A stretch of 64,000 bases of DNA from Gimesia benthica (GTDB taxonomy: Bacteria > Planctomycetota > Planctomycetia > Planctomycetales > Planctomycetaceae): positions 5,716,001-5,780,000 of the forward strand of contig NZ_CP043930.1 of NCBI RefSeq assembly GCF_009720525.1, given 5' to 3'. A program made the translations under genes and the position numbers. This document shows positions 47,517 to 57,951 of this stretch, piece by piece. Within the stretch, counting starts at the first letter, position 1. Every line of letters starts with the position of its first letter. Under the pieces are notes generated by a model. That model was not told where the DNA came from. It ran no database searches and saw only the letters and a list, made by a program, of their open reading frames with translations.

Positions 47517-48443
47517 TTACCATTCGCCCAGTACATTGCCGTCCTGAGGATGCCCCAGGTCTCTCCAGAGCTGGTTATCAATACTGTCAGAACCAAATCT
47601 GACTGCCCCGTCGGCCATGAGTACATGAACACCACCCGTGTGTTTACTTCGAGCTGCCAAAAGTGCAGCAGTTGTGCTGGAACCACCGCCGCAGTCCGGT
47701 GTGGAACTGTTAGGTCCATACACGGTTCCATAATAATGGGATTCATAAACCTGAGCCCACATCCAGGAAAATCCCTGTTGTGCCCCACCGGTATAACTGG
47801 TGCAGGCTGTCGGGCAGACGCCACCGGAAGGTTGCTCAGAGCATAACCGTGCACTGGCAAACGTTTCCGAGACCATCATGGTGTTGGAAGTACCATCTTC
47901 AAGGTCGCGAATTCTCATGTTGCTGTTCTGGGCAAAAACAGAGCCATATCGATTTGAAGTTGATGAGGCTCCCGTTCCTCGGCAGGCCATGTAGTTTGTC
48001 GGACCATAGGTGGAGGAAGGTTGCCGCGAAGAGTCACTGGGGCAACGAACTACGGGTAGTTTTTCTCTGCGAAGGCTGTTATTGGGGGCGGCACTCACAC
48101 CGTGTTCCATTTCCCAGTTGATCTTGTTGTAGAGTGGCGCCTGGTCCAGGAAGGGCAGGATACGGGGAATCCAGCCCAACTGACTGGTCGTCCATGATTG
48201 GACGCCGGATCCGTAAGTTCTCCGGACGTCACCTGGAGGGAAGGTCCGGAAGTTATCATGGTAATTGTGGAGTGCCAGACCAATCTGTTTGAGATTGTTC
48301 TTACACTGCGAGCGACGGGCGGCTTCACGAGCCTGTTGAACTGCCGGCAAAAGTAGCGCGATTAAGATAGCGATGATAGCAATCACCACCAGCAGTTCAA
48401 TGAGAGTGAAACCTCGTTTTCTGTTGAGCAACATTTTCCTCAT
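47517..48443 (-). CDS. DUF1559 prepilin-like protein, module 3
   Basis: 308 residues. The N-terminus has a type IV prepilin leader: basic [20 protein letters not shown], with the G|F cleavage site and Glu5 of the mature protein. The DUF1559 core follows ([39 protein letters not shown]), and the end has the H-x-DG box '[17 protein letters not shown]'. Such proteins are greatly expanded in planctomycetes and are thought to be surface or periplasmic pseudopilins; their role is unproven. SD AGGAG precedes the ATG. It is closer in nucleotide sequence to module 2 than to module 1. Confidence 0.95.
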   Translation of the reverse strand: MRKMLLNRKRGFTLIELLVVIAIIAILIALLLPAVQQAREAARRSQCKNNLKQIGLALHNYHDNFRTFPPGDVRRTYGSGVQSWTTSQLGWIPRILPFLDQAPLYNKINWEMEHGVSAAPNNSLRREKLPVVRCPSDSSRQPSSTYGPTNYMACRGTGASSTSNRYGSVFAQNSNMRIRDLEDGTSNTMMVSETFASARLCSEQPSGGVCPTACTSYTGGAQQGFSWMWAQVYESHYYGTVYGPNSSTPDCGGGSSTTAALLAARSKHTGGVHVLMADGAVRFGSDSIDNQLWRDLGHPQDGNVLGEW

Positions 48444-49047
48444 GACTTGAATCTCCTAAAATAAAAGATGATTATGACATCGGCGTAGTTCCTGCTACAC
48501 GAGTATGTGAAGAAACACGGCAATCAGCGTGACGCTCTGCTGTGATTGAATCTTAAACGATCTGAATATTGATTTAATTTACCGCTTCAAATTCAGGCGA
48601 AGCGATGTTGCATGTGAATACTGTGAAAGACGGGAGACTTAAGGAATTCGTCGTGGAGATTCCGACAAATTCCCCACTAAGCCCATTATTTTACTATAAC
48701 GAATCAGTTCACTATTGCCAGATGATTTTCAAAAAATAGAAAAGTGCACAAGCCTGTTTCTAAATTTAAAATAGCAGTGAAAAGGGTAATCAATCAATCC
48801 ACACAACGGAATTGTGAACACTCAAGAAAAGCTGGTTCATAGTTGTGAGTTATCGGGTGAACTATATTTGAATTTACAGGGATTTCTGCCTCTGAAGCCT
48901 GCACCAGGAGGGAGTGGGCAGATCTTAATGATTGAAATTGCGCAACAACTTACAGTCTGCAGAATCTCTCTGAAATGCAGATGATGAGAGCTGTTTTGGC
49001 CTGAACTTACAACCTGCCAGACTGAAGTGATCCCAACAGTGATGCAG
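48444..49047 (-). other. Spacer between modules 3 and 2
   Basis: 604 AT-rich bases. It must carry the promoter of module 3 on the minus strand. ATGATTATGACATC at 48468-48481 is shared (one mismatch) with the region before module 2. No clear terminator or gene is seen. Confidence 0.4.
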
Positions 49048-49215
49048 TTATGTGTCTTTGTTTGCTTCATTGACGGCTTCAGCTTCTGAAGCAGGGTCCA
49101 ATTCTTCCACCGGATCTGCATCGGTTGCTGGAGTCATCGGTTCATCGCTGCCACAACCAAAGTGGAACGGAGTGAAACTGAGCATGAATAGCAGGGCATA
49201 GAGCGCGCGTGGCAT
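49048..49215 (-). CDS. 55-residue lipoprotein, module 2
   Basis: Begins MPRALYALLF; hydrophobic segment then FHFGC with Cys21 as probable lipidation site. The mature 35 residues include PMTPATDADPVEELDP and 'DPASEAE', nearly matching module 1. AGGAAG lies about 10 nt upstream of the ATG; a TTG start seven codons earlier is less likely. It sits 164 bp after the DUF1559 gene, past a hairpin. Function unknown. Confidence 0.75.
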   Translation of the reverse strand: MPRALYALLFMLSFTPFHFGCGSDEPMTPATDADPVEELDPASEAEAVNEANKDT

Positions 49216-49320
49216 GGTATCAATTCTTCCTTTCAAAAATTAACATTTAACAGGGGAAGGCCATGTTGAAAAAGTTGAGCAGAATCGGAAACGATTCCAT
49301 TGAGTCGGCTGATTCTATAA

Positions 49321-49351
49321 AACCTCGTCACCAGAATCCGGTGACGAGGTT
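49321..49351 (-). terminator. Intercistronic hairpin/attenuator, module 2
   Basis: AACCTCGTCACC pairs with GGTGACGAGGTT (12 bp, 7-nt loop). On the minus strand it is followed by TTTTATAG, so partial termination between the DUF1559 and lipoprotein genes is plausible. Confidence 0.65.
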
Positions 49352-49379
49352 GTTGTGAACTGAATCAACTCAGAGAGCC

Positions 49380-50321
<942 letters not shown>

Positions 50322-50866
50322 TACTTGAACTCCTACTCCTGAAAAAAGAAATGATTAGGACATCTACGATTCCTTAAACAAAAAATTTGTAATGTCAAGG
50401 ATAAACAGGTGAGCTGAACCCCACCGTCATCTTTGATTAAAATGTCTGGAGTTTGGGTGAAATCAGACTTGTAAAATGAATAGTAAGCCTGAAGTTCGTG
50501 AATACTGATTGAGAAGGGCGGGGATGAGATCCCCTGAATATCTTCGAAAATTAACACGATATTCTTAAATGAATCGACGCTTCAATATAACCAATCGAAC
50601 TGGAAAATCCAAAAAGTATTCAGGAAAAATGCAGAAAAAAGAAGATCTCAAATTCTTCCAGAGCAAGCGTTTAGGTGTACGATGTGCTTCCTGACACTCG
50701 AAGCCCTTTGCAAAGTAGTATGAAATGAAAGAGGGCGGTTCAGGCGGAGAGTGAAACAGACGAATCAGACATTCATAGACAATATCTGATTCGTCTGAAA
50801 GTGAATTCAGCAATTGCTTTAAGTTTTAATTATGTCAATGACAATCGATCAGACCCTCTGGTCTGC
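50322..50866 (-). other. Spacer between modules 2 and 1
   Basis: 545 AT-rich bases holding the terminator of module 1 (see next) and the promoter region of module 2. The ATGATTAGGACATC element lies at 50351-50364. Small ORFs here lack start signals and are not supported. Confidence 0.4.
50757..50797 (-). terminator. Terminator after module 1 lipoprotein
   Basis: Perfect 13-bp stem CAGACGAATCAGA / TCTGATTCGTCTG with a 15-nt loop, 70 bp after the lipoprotein stop on the minus strand, followed by TTTC. Confidence 0.65.
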
Positions 50867-51034
50867 CTACTTGTTTTTCATCGCATTTTTCTGTGCTTCT
50901 GCTTCGACTGACGGATCCAGTTCTTCAACGGGGTCGGCTTCGGTTTCTGGTGTCATGGGAGCACCGCCACCACACCCAAACTGGAATGGTGTCAGACAGA
51001 TTACGAATAAGAGCGAGCGTAGAATTCTGGTCAT
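50867..51034 (-). CDS. 55-residue lipoprotein, module 1
   Basis: Begins MTRILRSLLF; FQFGC gives Cys21. Mature 35 residues contain PMTPETEADPVEELDP and 'DPSVEAE', very like module 2. An upstream in-frame extension to 51145 has no site and is rejected. It lies 120 bp after the DUF1559 gene, past a hairpin. Function unknown; the same length and Cys position in all three copies argue strongly that these are real genes. Confidence 0.78.
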   Translation of the reverse strand: MTRILRSLLFVICLTPFQFGCGGGAPMTPETEADPVEELDPSVEAEAQKNAMKNK

Positions 51035-51094
51035 CGGTTTTCTTTTTCCAATAAGAACATGAATTGAGTGAGTCAATATCGTCAGAGTAAAAAG

Positions 51095-51123
51095 ACCTCG
51101 CCACTTTTGACAAGTGGCGAGGT
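51095..51123 (-). terminator. Intercistronic hairpin/attenuator, module 1
   Basis: ACCTCGCCACTT pairs with AAGTGGCGAGGT (12 bp, 5-nt loop). On the minus strand it is followed by CTTTTTA, a good attenuator between the two genes. Confidence 0.7.
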
Positions 51124-51154
51124 ATCGATCACAGTTAAGAATCAAAAGTTAAGC

Positions 51155-52120
51155 TTACCATTCACCCAGGACATTACCATCATTGTAATTCCCCAGGTTA
51201 CGCCAGATGTTGATGTCGACGTTGTCCGAAGCGAAGCGGATTGATCCGTCAGCCAGCAGCACGTGCACGCCACCAACGTGTTTACTGCGGGCAGACAGGA
51301 GCGCGTTGGTTGAGCTCGAACCGGCACCGCAGTCAGGAATTTTGGTGTTGGGTGTATACACTGTACAATAATAGTGCGACTGGTACAACGAGGCGTAGAA
51401 CCAGGAGTAGCCCTGCTGAGCGCCGGTGGTATTACTGCCATAAACGGTGGCACAGGTCGCAGCACAACTGTTGTTGGTCGGCAATTCGCTACACATGGGC
51501 GCGCTGGCGAAAGTTTCTGAGACCATCATCGTGTTGGTCGTTCCGTCTTCAACGTCACGGATGCGAACGCTGTTGTTCATGCGGAACATGGAATTGACAT
51601 CCTGGTTTGATCCCGTGATGTTACTCACGGCGGTATCAGAGGTCAGAGCCAGGCTGCGACAGGCCATGTAGTTTGTCGGGCCATAGTTTCCGTCCGGCTG
51701 ACGTGATGAGTCACTTGGGCAGCGGAGAACCGGCAGCTTCTCTCTGCGGATACTGTTATTCGGAGCCGCGCTGACGCCATGTTCCATTTCCCAGTTGATC
51801 TGGTTATAGAGCGGTGCCTGGTCCAGGAACGGCAGAATACGGGGAATCCAGCCCAACTGACTCGTCGTCCAGGATGTGACGCCGGCTCCGTAGGTTCTAC
51901 GGATATCACCGGGAGGGAAGCACTGAAAGTTATCGTGATAGTTGTGCAGTGCCAAGCCAATCTGTTTCAGATTGTTTTTACACTGCGAGCGACGCGCTGC
52001 TTCGCGTGCCTGCTGAACGGCCGGCAACAGAAGTGCAATCAGAATCGCGATGATTGCAATTACAACCAGCAGTTCGATCAGCGTGAATCCACGCTTCTTT
52101 TTGAGCAACACTTTTTCCAT
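51155..52120 (-). CDS. DUF1559 prepilin-like protein, module 1
   Basis: 321 residues. Leader [20 protein letters not shown] with conserved G|F site and Glu5; DUF1559 core as in the other two; end '[20 protein letters not shown]'. A longer central insert (SNITGSNQDVNSMFRMNNS) accounts for the extra length. The DNA is more diverged from modules 2 and 3, which resemble each other. SD AGGGAG lies 9 nt before the ATG. It is the first of the three modules on the minus strand and is divergent from feoA. Confidence 0.95.
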   Translation of the reverse strand: MEKVLLKKKRGFTLIELLVVIAIIAILIALLLPAVQQAREAARRSQCKNNLKQIGLALHNYHDNFQCFPPGDIRRTYGAGVTSWTTSQLGWIPRILPFLDQAPLYNQINWEMEHGVSAAPNNSIRREKLPVLRCPSDSSRQPDGNYGPTNYMACRSLALTSDTAVSNITGSNQDVNSMFRMNNSVRIRDVEDGTTNTMMVSETFASAPMCSELPTNNSCAATCATVYGSNTTGAQQGYSWFYASLYQSHYYCTVYTPNTKIPDCGAGSSSTNALLSARSKHVGGVHVLLADGSIRFASDNVDINIWRNLGNYNDGNVLGEW

Positions 52121-52707
52121 AAACTGGAACTCCCTGAAAACGAGTAATGAAAAACAACAAATAAGTTTTGTTGAAGAAAATGTTTCAGATATAGGGACTT
52201 TCTTCGCAGTTAATCGTCTGGGAAGAAAGCGGGAGCAGGCCTGAGGGCCCTGATAGATTGATTAAATATACTTGTGTTGAATTAGACAGAATTTAACATC
52301 GATTTTACATAAAATAAAAAATTCAGTCTGTGAGCCCTGAGCAGGGTATCGATTGAATCTGATGCCCGCGAATCATCACCCCGCTATTTTAAGGTCAGAT
52401 GAAGGGGAATCACAATCTTAATACATTAAAAATTGACAGGATAATTTATAAGCTTTGTTGTTGTGTGTGTTTATGTGCACACTTCGTTTTGGCCGCAGTC
52501 GAGCCAGGGGACAGATTCGGGAGAGTTTTCCTGTCAGGGCAACAATGAGACTCAGAGGAGTGGCTCGGAGAGCGATCTAAGAACCTTTATTTTCCCTGAT
52601 TTGGGGAGTTGAAACTGAGTCTCAATTTCCTTATATTAGAATGTTCCGAGTGAATCGCAAATCAATCGCATGTTTCTGTATCCCTTTAAGTTGAGACCAG
52701 TAAAGAG
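52121..52707. other. Divergent region between DUF1559 module 1 and feoA
   Basis: 587 AT-rich bases. A TTGACA-like element at 52432-52437 has no convincing -10 at the right distance. No clear Fur box was found even though a ferrous-iron operon follows. No gene is supported. Confidence 0.35.
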
Positions 52708-52932
52708 ATGACGTTAAACGAGATCGTAAAAGGCCAGATCGCACGCATTACCAACATTACCGGTGAGGATGCGATTTCCATCCGACTGATGGAGATGGGT
52801 TTGATCGACGGTGAGCAGATCCAGTTGCTGGGAAAAGCGCCACTGGGTGACCCGCTGGAATTTGCGATTCGTGGCTATCGACTTTCTTTACGTCTGAACG
52901 AAGCCCGGTGTGTCGAGATTGAACTCGTTTAA
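52708..52932 (+). CDS. feoA: Ferrous iron transport protein A
   Basis: 74 residues, an SH3-like small protein. Family motifs are GQIARITNITGEDAISIRLM (with the MGL turn), EQIQLLGKAPLGDPLEFAI and GYRLSLRLNEA. It interacts with FeoB in the cytoplasm to assist GTP-driven ferrous uptake. It lies 77 bp before feoB. AAGAG precedes the ATG. Length is normal. Confidence 0.95.
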   Translation: MTLNEIVKGQIARITNITGEDAISIRLMEMGLIDGEQIQLLGKAPLGDPLEFAIRGYRLSLRLNEARCVEIELV

Positions 52933-53009
52933 TTCAAGTCTCCCCGTTTCGACGGAAGGCCACCACTCGATCCCTCCAGCCGAAAGCGTCGCTTTCTGAT
53001 TTTAAGTTC

Positions 53010-55295
53010 ATGATCAACTCCCCTGCTACCTCACAGAAAAAAATGACGGTTGCCATTATCGGTAATCCGAATACCGGTAAAAGTACTCTGTTTAACCTGC
53101 TTTCCGGCGGACACGCTCATATCGGCAACTTTCCCGGAGTGACCGTCGAAAAGAAAGTGGGGCACGTACATTGGGAGGGGCGTGAACTGGATCTGGTTGA
53201 CCTGCCGGGTACCTACAGTCTGGCTCCCCGTTCCATCGATGAGATGGTCGCTGTTGACGTACTGTTGGGACGACAGAAACAGGTCGATCAGCCCGATGCG
53301 ATTATCTGTATCGCGGATGCCTCTAATCTGGAACGCAATCTGTATCTCTTCAGCCAGATTATGGATCTGACGATTCCGGTAATCCTCGTACTTAACATGT
53401 ACGACCTGGCCCGCTCGCGCGGAATTGAGATTGATGCTGCAGGTCTGTCAAAGAAGTTAAATGTTCCCGTCGTCTGCACGGAGGCCCATCATGCTGTCGG
53501 CATCGCCGACGTGAAACAGGCAATCCTGCAGATTGAACCCGGTCGCCGTCATACGGCACAGCAACTGTTTCCCGAGAATTTTTATGCAGAGCGGAAACTG
53601 TTGCAGGAGAAGCTGAAAAACGAAGAGAATCAGACAACGCCCGATTTTTTAATCGACCGTCTGCTGCTGGATGTCGGTGGCTACGTGGAAGCTTATTTCG
53701 AGGATCATACTCAGAACGGCCTGATCGATCAGCTGCATGAATCCCGCACCCGCTTGAAAGAGTCGGGGTGTGTTGTTCCCGCCATGGAAGCCCGTGTGCG
53801 GTATGCCTGGGCACGAGAGCAGTTAAACGGCGTACTCACGCATCCCCAGGATCATCAGGAGACAGCATCGGACAAGATCGACCGCTGGCTGACTCACCCG
53901 GTCCTCGGATTTATGTTCTTTTTCGTCCTGATGTTCTTTGTGTTTCAGTCAGTCTTCACCTGGGCTGGTCCCGCGATGGATTACATCGAGTCAGGTCAGG
54001 GCATTGTGGAAGAGACAGCCCAGGCACTGGTCGGTCCCGGTCCCCTGCGTAGTCTACTGGTCGATGGCGTGATTGCCGGCGTGGGAGGGGTGCTTATCTT
54101 TCTGCCGCAGATCGTGATCCTCTATTTCTTCATCGCCGTTCTGGAAGACAGTGGTTACATGGCGCGGGCAGCATACATCATGGACCGCCTGATGCGCAGC
54201 CTGGGTCTGAGTGGCAAGTCGTTCATTCCACTGATGTCGTCCTTTGCCTGTGCCGTCCCCGGGATTATGGCGACCCGGGTGATCGAGAACCGCCACGAAC
54301 GTCTTACGACAATCCTGGTTGCCCCCCTGATGAGTTGCTCGGCCCGCTGGCCCGTTTATACACTGTTCATCGCGGCCTTCATTCCAAATATTGTTTACTT
54401 TTCGATCGCAGGCAGTCCTCTTGTCTCATTACAGGGAATCGTGCTGTTCGCGATGTCCTCGATTGGCGCTCTGATCGCGATTCCAGTCGCCTGGTTCCTC
54501 AAACGGATCTGCTTCAAAGGAGAAGTCGCTCCCTTCGTGATGGAGCTGCCCGGTTACAAGTGGCCTTCTCCCCGACACGTGTTTTATCGTGTCTATAACC
54601 GGGCCAAGTCCTTTGTGGTCAAAGCCGGAACGTTGATTTTTGCTACATCGATTCTGATCTGGGCCGCTGGATATTTTCCAGGCGACCACACCGAACAGTT
54701 CAAGGTGGAGACCCGACTGGAAACGATTGACGCTTCACTGGCAGAGCTGGAAACACAGATCGCTGATGCTGAGGAACTGGAGCCGGCTGCCGTCAAAGGT
54801 CTGCAGGCACGGCAGGCCGAACTCAGTGCAGAACAGGAAATGCTGGCGGAGAAACAGAATCAGATCAGCAGCCAGCTGGTAGAAAACAGTTTTCTGGGAC
54901 AGGCAGGACATTTCATCGCACCGGTTGTCAAACCGCTCGGCTGGGACTGGAAAATCGGAGTAGGGGTTATCGCATCCTTCCCCGCGCGTGAAGTGATTAT
55001 TTCGACTCTGGGGACGATCTACAGTCTGGGGGGGGATGTGGGCGAAGATGACGAAGGGCTGATCGGTTCCATTCGTTCCGCGACCTGGCCGGATGGCAGC
55101 AAAGTTTTCAATATTCCGGTGGCGATCTCCATCATGGTCTTCTTTGCTCTGTGTGCGCAGTGTGCAGCGACTTTAATGGTGATGAGACGCGAAACCAACA
55201 GCTGGTTCTGGCCGGCCGTCTCCTTTACATATATGACCACGCTGGCCTACCTGGGAGCACTGGTCTGCTATCAGGTGGGGATGTTACTGATCTGA
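53010..55295 (+). CDS. feoB: Ferrous iron transport protein B (GTPase permease)
   Basis: 761 residues. The N-terminal G domain has G1 GNPNTGKST (18-26), G3 DLPGTY, and G4 NMYD. The membrane part begins after about 290 with FMFFFVLMFFVFQSVF, then the two Gate domains (GFSYMAR-like DSGYMARAAYIMDRL; SCSARWPVYTLFIAAF). Fe-site Cys are in SSFACAVPG and MSCSARWPV. Unusual is a ~65-residue coiled-coil insert in the second half (about 565-630, TRLETIDASLAELETQIADA...). It imports Fe(II) across the inner membrane. It is the main gene of the operon. Confidence 0.97.
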   Translation: MINSPATSQKKMTVAIIGNPNTGKSTLFNLLSGGHAHIGNFPGVTVEKKVGHVHWEGRELDLVDLPGTYSLAPRSIDEMVAVDVLLGRQKQVDQPDAIICIADASNLERNLYLFSQIMDLTIPVILVLNMYDLARSRGIEIDAAGLSKKLNVPVVCTEAHHAVGIADVKQAILQIEPGRRHTAQQLFPENFYAERKLLQEKLKNEENQTTPDFLIDRLLLDVGGYVEAYFEDHTQNGLIDQLHESRTRLKESGCVVPAMEARVRYAWAREQLNGVLTHPQDHQETASDKIDRWLTHPVLGFMFFFVLMFFVFQSVFTWAGPAMDYIESGQGIVEETAQALVGPGPLRSLLVDGVIAGVGGVLIFLPQIVILYFFIAVLEDSGYMARAAYIMDRLMRSLGLSGKSFIPLMSSFACAVPGIMATRVIENRHERLTTILVAPLMSCSARWPVYTLFIAAFIPNIVYFSIAGSPLVSLQGIVLFAMSSIGALIAIPVAWFLKRICFKGEVAPFVMELPGYKWPSPRHVFYRVYNRAKSFVVKAGTLIFATSILIWAAGYFPGDHTEQFKVETRLETIDASLAELETQIADAEELEPAAVKGLQARQAELSAEQEMLAEKQNQISSQLVENSFLGQAGHFIAPVVKPLGWDWKIGVGVIASFPAREVIISTLGTIYSLGGDVGEDDEGLIGSIRSATWPDGSKVFNIPVAISIMVFFALCAQCAATLMVMRRETNSWFWPAVSFTYMTTLAYLGALVCYQVGMLLI

Positions 55296-55355
55296 CGGTG
55301 GTGTCTCCGAGGCTCTGCTAAGGTATCAGGTACTCATTTTGAATGAGGTGAAACA

Positions 55356-55547
55356 ATGAATCAGATCGACTGGCAACTGGTGATCGTATTGCTCTGCGTC
55401 GCGACAGCCGGATTGTGCATCTTGCGACGGCTGGTGCATTTTTTCAAGCAACGCCCGGGCTGTGCCGGCGGCTCCTGCAGCGGCTGTCCTTCGAGTTCTC
55501 AATCTTCTTCCGCACCGAATTTCATTTCGCTCGACCAGTTGAAGTAG
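55356..55547 (+). CDS. FeoB-associated Cys-rich membrane protein
   Basis: 63 residues. One membrane helix (about 8-24, LVIVLLCVATAGLCILR), then a basic patch and a Cys-rich tail (PGCAGGSCSGCPSSS). This matches the short FeoB-associated Cys-rich proteins (PF12669-like) that often end feo operons; the exact role is unknown but may be Fe(II) handling or FeoC-like control. It lies 60 bp after feoB. Confidence 0.88.
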   Translation: MNQIDWQLVIVLLCVATAGLCILRRLVHFFKQRPGCAGGSCSGCPSSSQSSSAPNFISLDQLK

Positions 55548-55568
55548 GTGAGTGCTCTGACACAGCAG

Positions 55569-55588
55569 GGGGATCAACTGTGATCCCT
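55569..55588. terminator. Weak hairpin at the convergent feo/fusion-gene junction
   Basis: GGGATCA pairs with TGATCCC with a 4-nt loop, extended by one G-T pair. There is no T tract, so termination would be weak. Confidence 0.35.
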
Positions 55589-55614
55589 TAACCTCACTGC
55601 GTCCAGCGGCTGAT

Positions 55615-57951
55615 TCAGCTTTTCGGGCTGGGGGTCAGCCGGGCAAATCCGGAGTGCCGGACCGGAGTACTCAATCGCGTCGTTAAGTCATCCTGGTCAA
55701 GTGCCTGCTTCAGTTCGGCGAACACGACGTCCGCGGCCTGAAAGTATGCGTCGACATGCCGCTGCTCATGGGCGAGTGTCGGATAGAAGCCGCTGCCGGT
55801 CAGGAAACCGTGATCCAGCATACGGATTGTAAACAGCGTTCCCAGTTCAGCAGCCTGCGGATGGTCGAACGTATGATGCAGCAGCACCGCATGCCCGAAG
55901 ACTTTGACGGGCAGTTGATGGCGTGCGCCCAACTCGCTCCAGCCGGCACGAAACGCTTCCCCGATCTGGTCAATGTGCTGACGGACATCGACAGACTGCA
56001 TTTTTTTGATGGTCGCCAGCGCCGCGGTCGGACCGACGCCTTCGGTCCAGTAGGTGCTGGAGATAAAGGAGTTCTCGGCAGCATCCATGACGTTCCGCCT
56101 GCCGATAATGGCTGCAATCGGGTGTCCGTTGCCGAGTGCTTTTGCGAATACGGCGATATCAGGCTCAATCCCGTAATGCAGATGCGCGCCGCCCAGCGTC
56201 AACCGCCAGCCAGTTGTGATTTCATCAATCACCAACACCGCCCCGCACTCATCACAGATCTCGCGAACCGCTTCCAGGAAACCTGGTTCGGGGTGCGTGT
56301 AGCGCGTGGGTTCCATTACCACTGCAGCCAGTTTTGGACCGCGTTCCTTCACAATCTGTTTCAGGGCATCGATATCGTTATAGGTGAAAGGGTGCGTTGT
56401 CTCTGCCAGCCCCATGGGAACGCCCGCCGGTTCCAGGCCGGGCAGCAGGTGCTTGTCGAGTGTTGTTCCCGTTTCGGCTGACTTGCGAGGCAGGTTGGTA
56501 GCCAGGTACCAGTCACTCCAGCCATGATAGCCGCATAATGCGACCTCATCGCGGCCGGTCGAAGCGCGGGCAATCCGAACTGCGATAGACATCGATTCGC
56601 CGCCTGTGCGACAGAAGCGGGCCTGGTCGGACCAGGGATGCAGTTCCGTCAGTAGTGCAGCGAGTTCGACTTCTTCCGGAGCATTCAGCGAACTCATGGA
56701 GCCGAGCTGCACCCGTCGTACGACAGCGTCAGTCACATCGGGGTCGCGATAGCCCAGCAGGCAGGAGCCGATTCCGGACGTCGCCAGATCGTGATACTTT
56801 CTACCGTCGAGGTCGATCACTTCGCAGCCGCTGGCTTCTCGGTAATAGCCGGGCCAGCAGTCCGGGGCAAACATTTCGGGACGCTTGCTGAGTAACTGTG
56901 TGCCGCCCGGAATCAACTGCTTTGCACGTCGATAGGTTTCCTGAGTCTGATTCTGTGGGGAGGCTGTCTGGATGCCCAGCATCTGCCGTGCGTTAGTGCC
57001 GAAAATACGTTCGACGTCGGCATCATTCAGTCTGAGTGTGTGGCAGGCCTGTTTGAGGGCCAGCAGGGATTCGAGTCCCACACGCGCCGGTTGGGCAAAC
57101 TTGGATGTTTCCCAGTTGACGTTCTGATCCCCCAGCCAGAGAAAGCCATCGCCTATGCTCACGCAGCGTCCCGTTAGTTCGCTGACGGAGAAATCGCTTC
57201 CAAACATCAGGCGGGTAGTGCCGAACTCGCGGAGGATGGCTTCGAAAGGTTGCGCTTCACAGACGGCGGAGGTGTCGAAGAAGACGTTATCCAGACCGCG
57301 CAGAGAGGCGATGCCTTCGGTGGTGTGATTACCACAGAAGCCACGGGCGGCATGCGCCAGGATCAGTTTTGCGTTGGGGTACTGCAGGCAACGGTTGCGG
57401 ATATAACTCTGGTTGATCGGATCTGCCACCGCGCGGGCACGTACCATGTGCAGCATGATGGCCAGACTATATTGTTCGGACAGTTCCCAGACCCATTCCG
57501 GTATGAATTCCTGGGGCTCCGCTTCCAGGGTGTCTGGGCGGTCGGCGTAGACATGATAGACTTTGAATCCGCTGTAGGGGCCGGCTTTGATTTTGGCTTC
57601 GACTTCAGCGGGATCATCTGCCGGGGTGACCAGCAGCAGGGCACGCGAACCGGGCTGATCTTTGATTTCATTGAGGACATACTCGTTGGCCCCGTCCCGT
57701 TCCAGTTTGGGATTCGGAATCGCAAAGAACAGGCCGGCAGAGGGGCGGAGCGAGCCCATCCAGGGGTCCTGCTTGTCACAGTATTCCTGCCAGCCGGAGA
57801 AACCCTGCGCATTTTCAGCAGAGGAGGGCAGTCCGGCGATGGCGTCCTGGGGGCGATAGAAGTGAGCGTGGGCATCGAAGCTGCCCGAGGGCATAAACTG
57901 CTTCAGTTGCTGGTCGAAGAGTGTCTTGTCATCGGGAAGCTTGCTGTTCAT
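55615..57951 (-). CDS. Amidohydrolase fused to class III aminotransferase
   Basis: 778 residues from an ATG with GGAGG about 9 nt upstream. Residues ~20-320 are a metal-dependent amidohydrolase of the ACMSD type: HxH at 28-30 (DAHAHF), LILAHAARGF, and MFGSDFSVSE with the catalytic Asp. Residues ~350-770 are a class III PLP aminotransferase like glutamate-1-semialdehyde aminomutase: TGGESMSIAVRIARA, VVMEPTRYTHPEPGFL, VLVIDEITTGWRLTLGG, and the Schiff-base Lys in VFAKALGNGHPIAA. Fusion of these two folds is uncommon. It overlaps the aldolase gene by 23 bp, so both are likely co-translated. Substrate unknown. Confidence 0.85.
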   Translation of the reverse strand: MNSKLPDDKTLFDQQLKQFMPSGSFDAHAHFYRPQDAIAGLPSSAENAQGFSGWQEYCDKQDPWMGSLRPSAGLFFAIPNPKLERDGANEYVLNEIKDQPGSRALLLVTPADDPAEVEAKIKAGPYSGFKVYHVYADRPDTLEAEPQEFIPEWVWELSEQYSLAIMLHMVRARAVADPINQSYIRNRCLQYPNAKLILAHAARGFCGNHTTEGIASLRGLDNVFFDTSAVCEAQPFEAILREFGTTRLMFGSDFSVSELTGRCVSIGDGFLWLGDQNVNWETSKFAQPARVGLESLLALKQACHTLRLNDADVERIFGTNARQMLGIQTASPQNQTQETYRRAKQLIPGGTQLLSKRPEMFAPDCWPGYYREASGCEVIDLDGRKYHDLATSGIGSCLLGYRDPDVTDAVVRRVQLGSMSSLNAPEEVELAALLTELHPWSDQARFCRTGGESMSIAVRIARASTGRDEVALCGYHGWSDWYLATNLPRKSAETGTTLDKHLLPGLEPAGVPMGLAETTHPFTYNDIDALKQIVKERGPKLAAVVMEPTRYTHPEPGFLEAVREICDECGAVLVIDEITTGWRLTLGGAHLHYGIEPDIAVFAKALGNGHPIAAIIGRRNVMDAAENSFISSTYWTEGVGPTAALATIKKMQSVDVRQHIDQIGEAFRAGWSELGARHQLPVKVFGHAVLLHHTFDHPQAAELGTLFTIRMLDHGFLTGSGFYPTLAHEQRHVDAYFQAADVVFAELKQALDQDDLTTRLSTPVRHSGFARLTPSPKS

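Noticed and set aside
50333-50813. Small minus-strand open frames between DUF1559 modules
   Set aside because: One spans the terminator hairpin and neither has a ribosome site or a counterpart in the other spacers.
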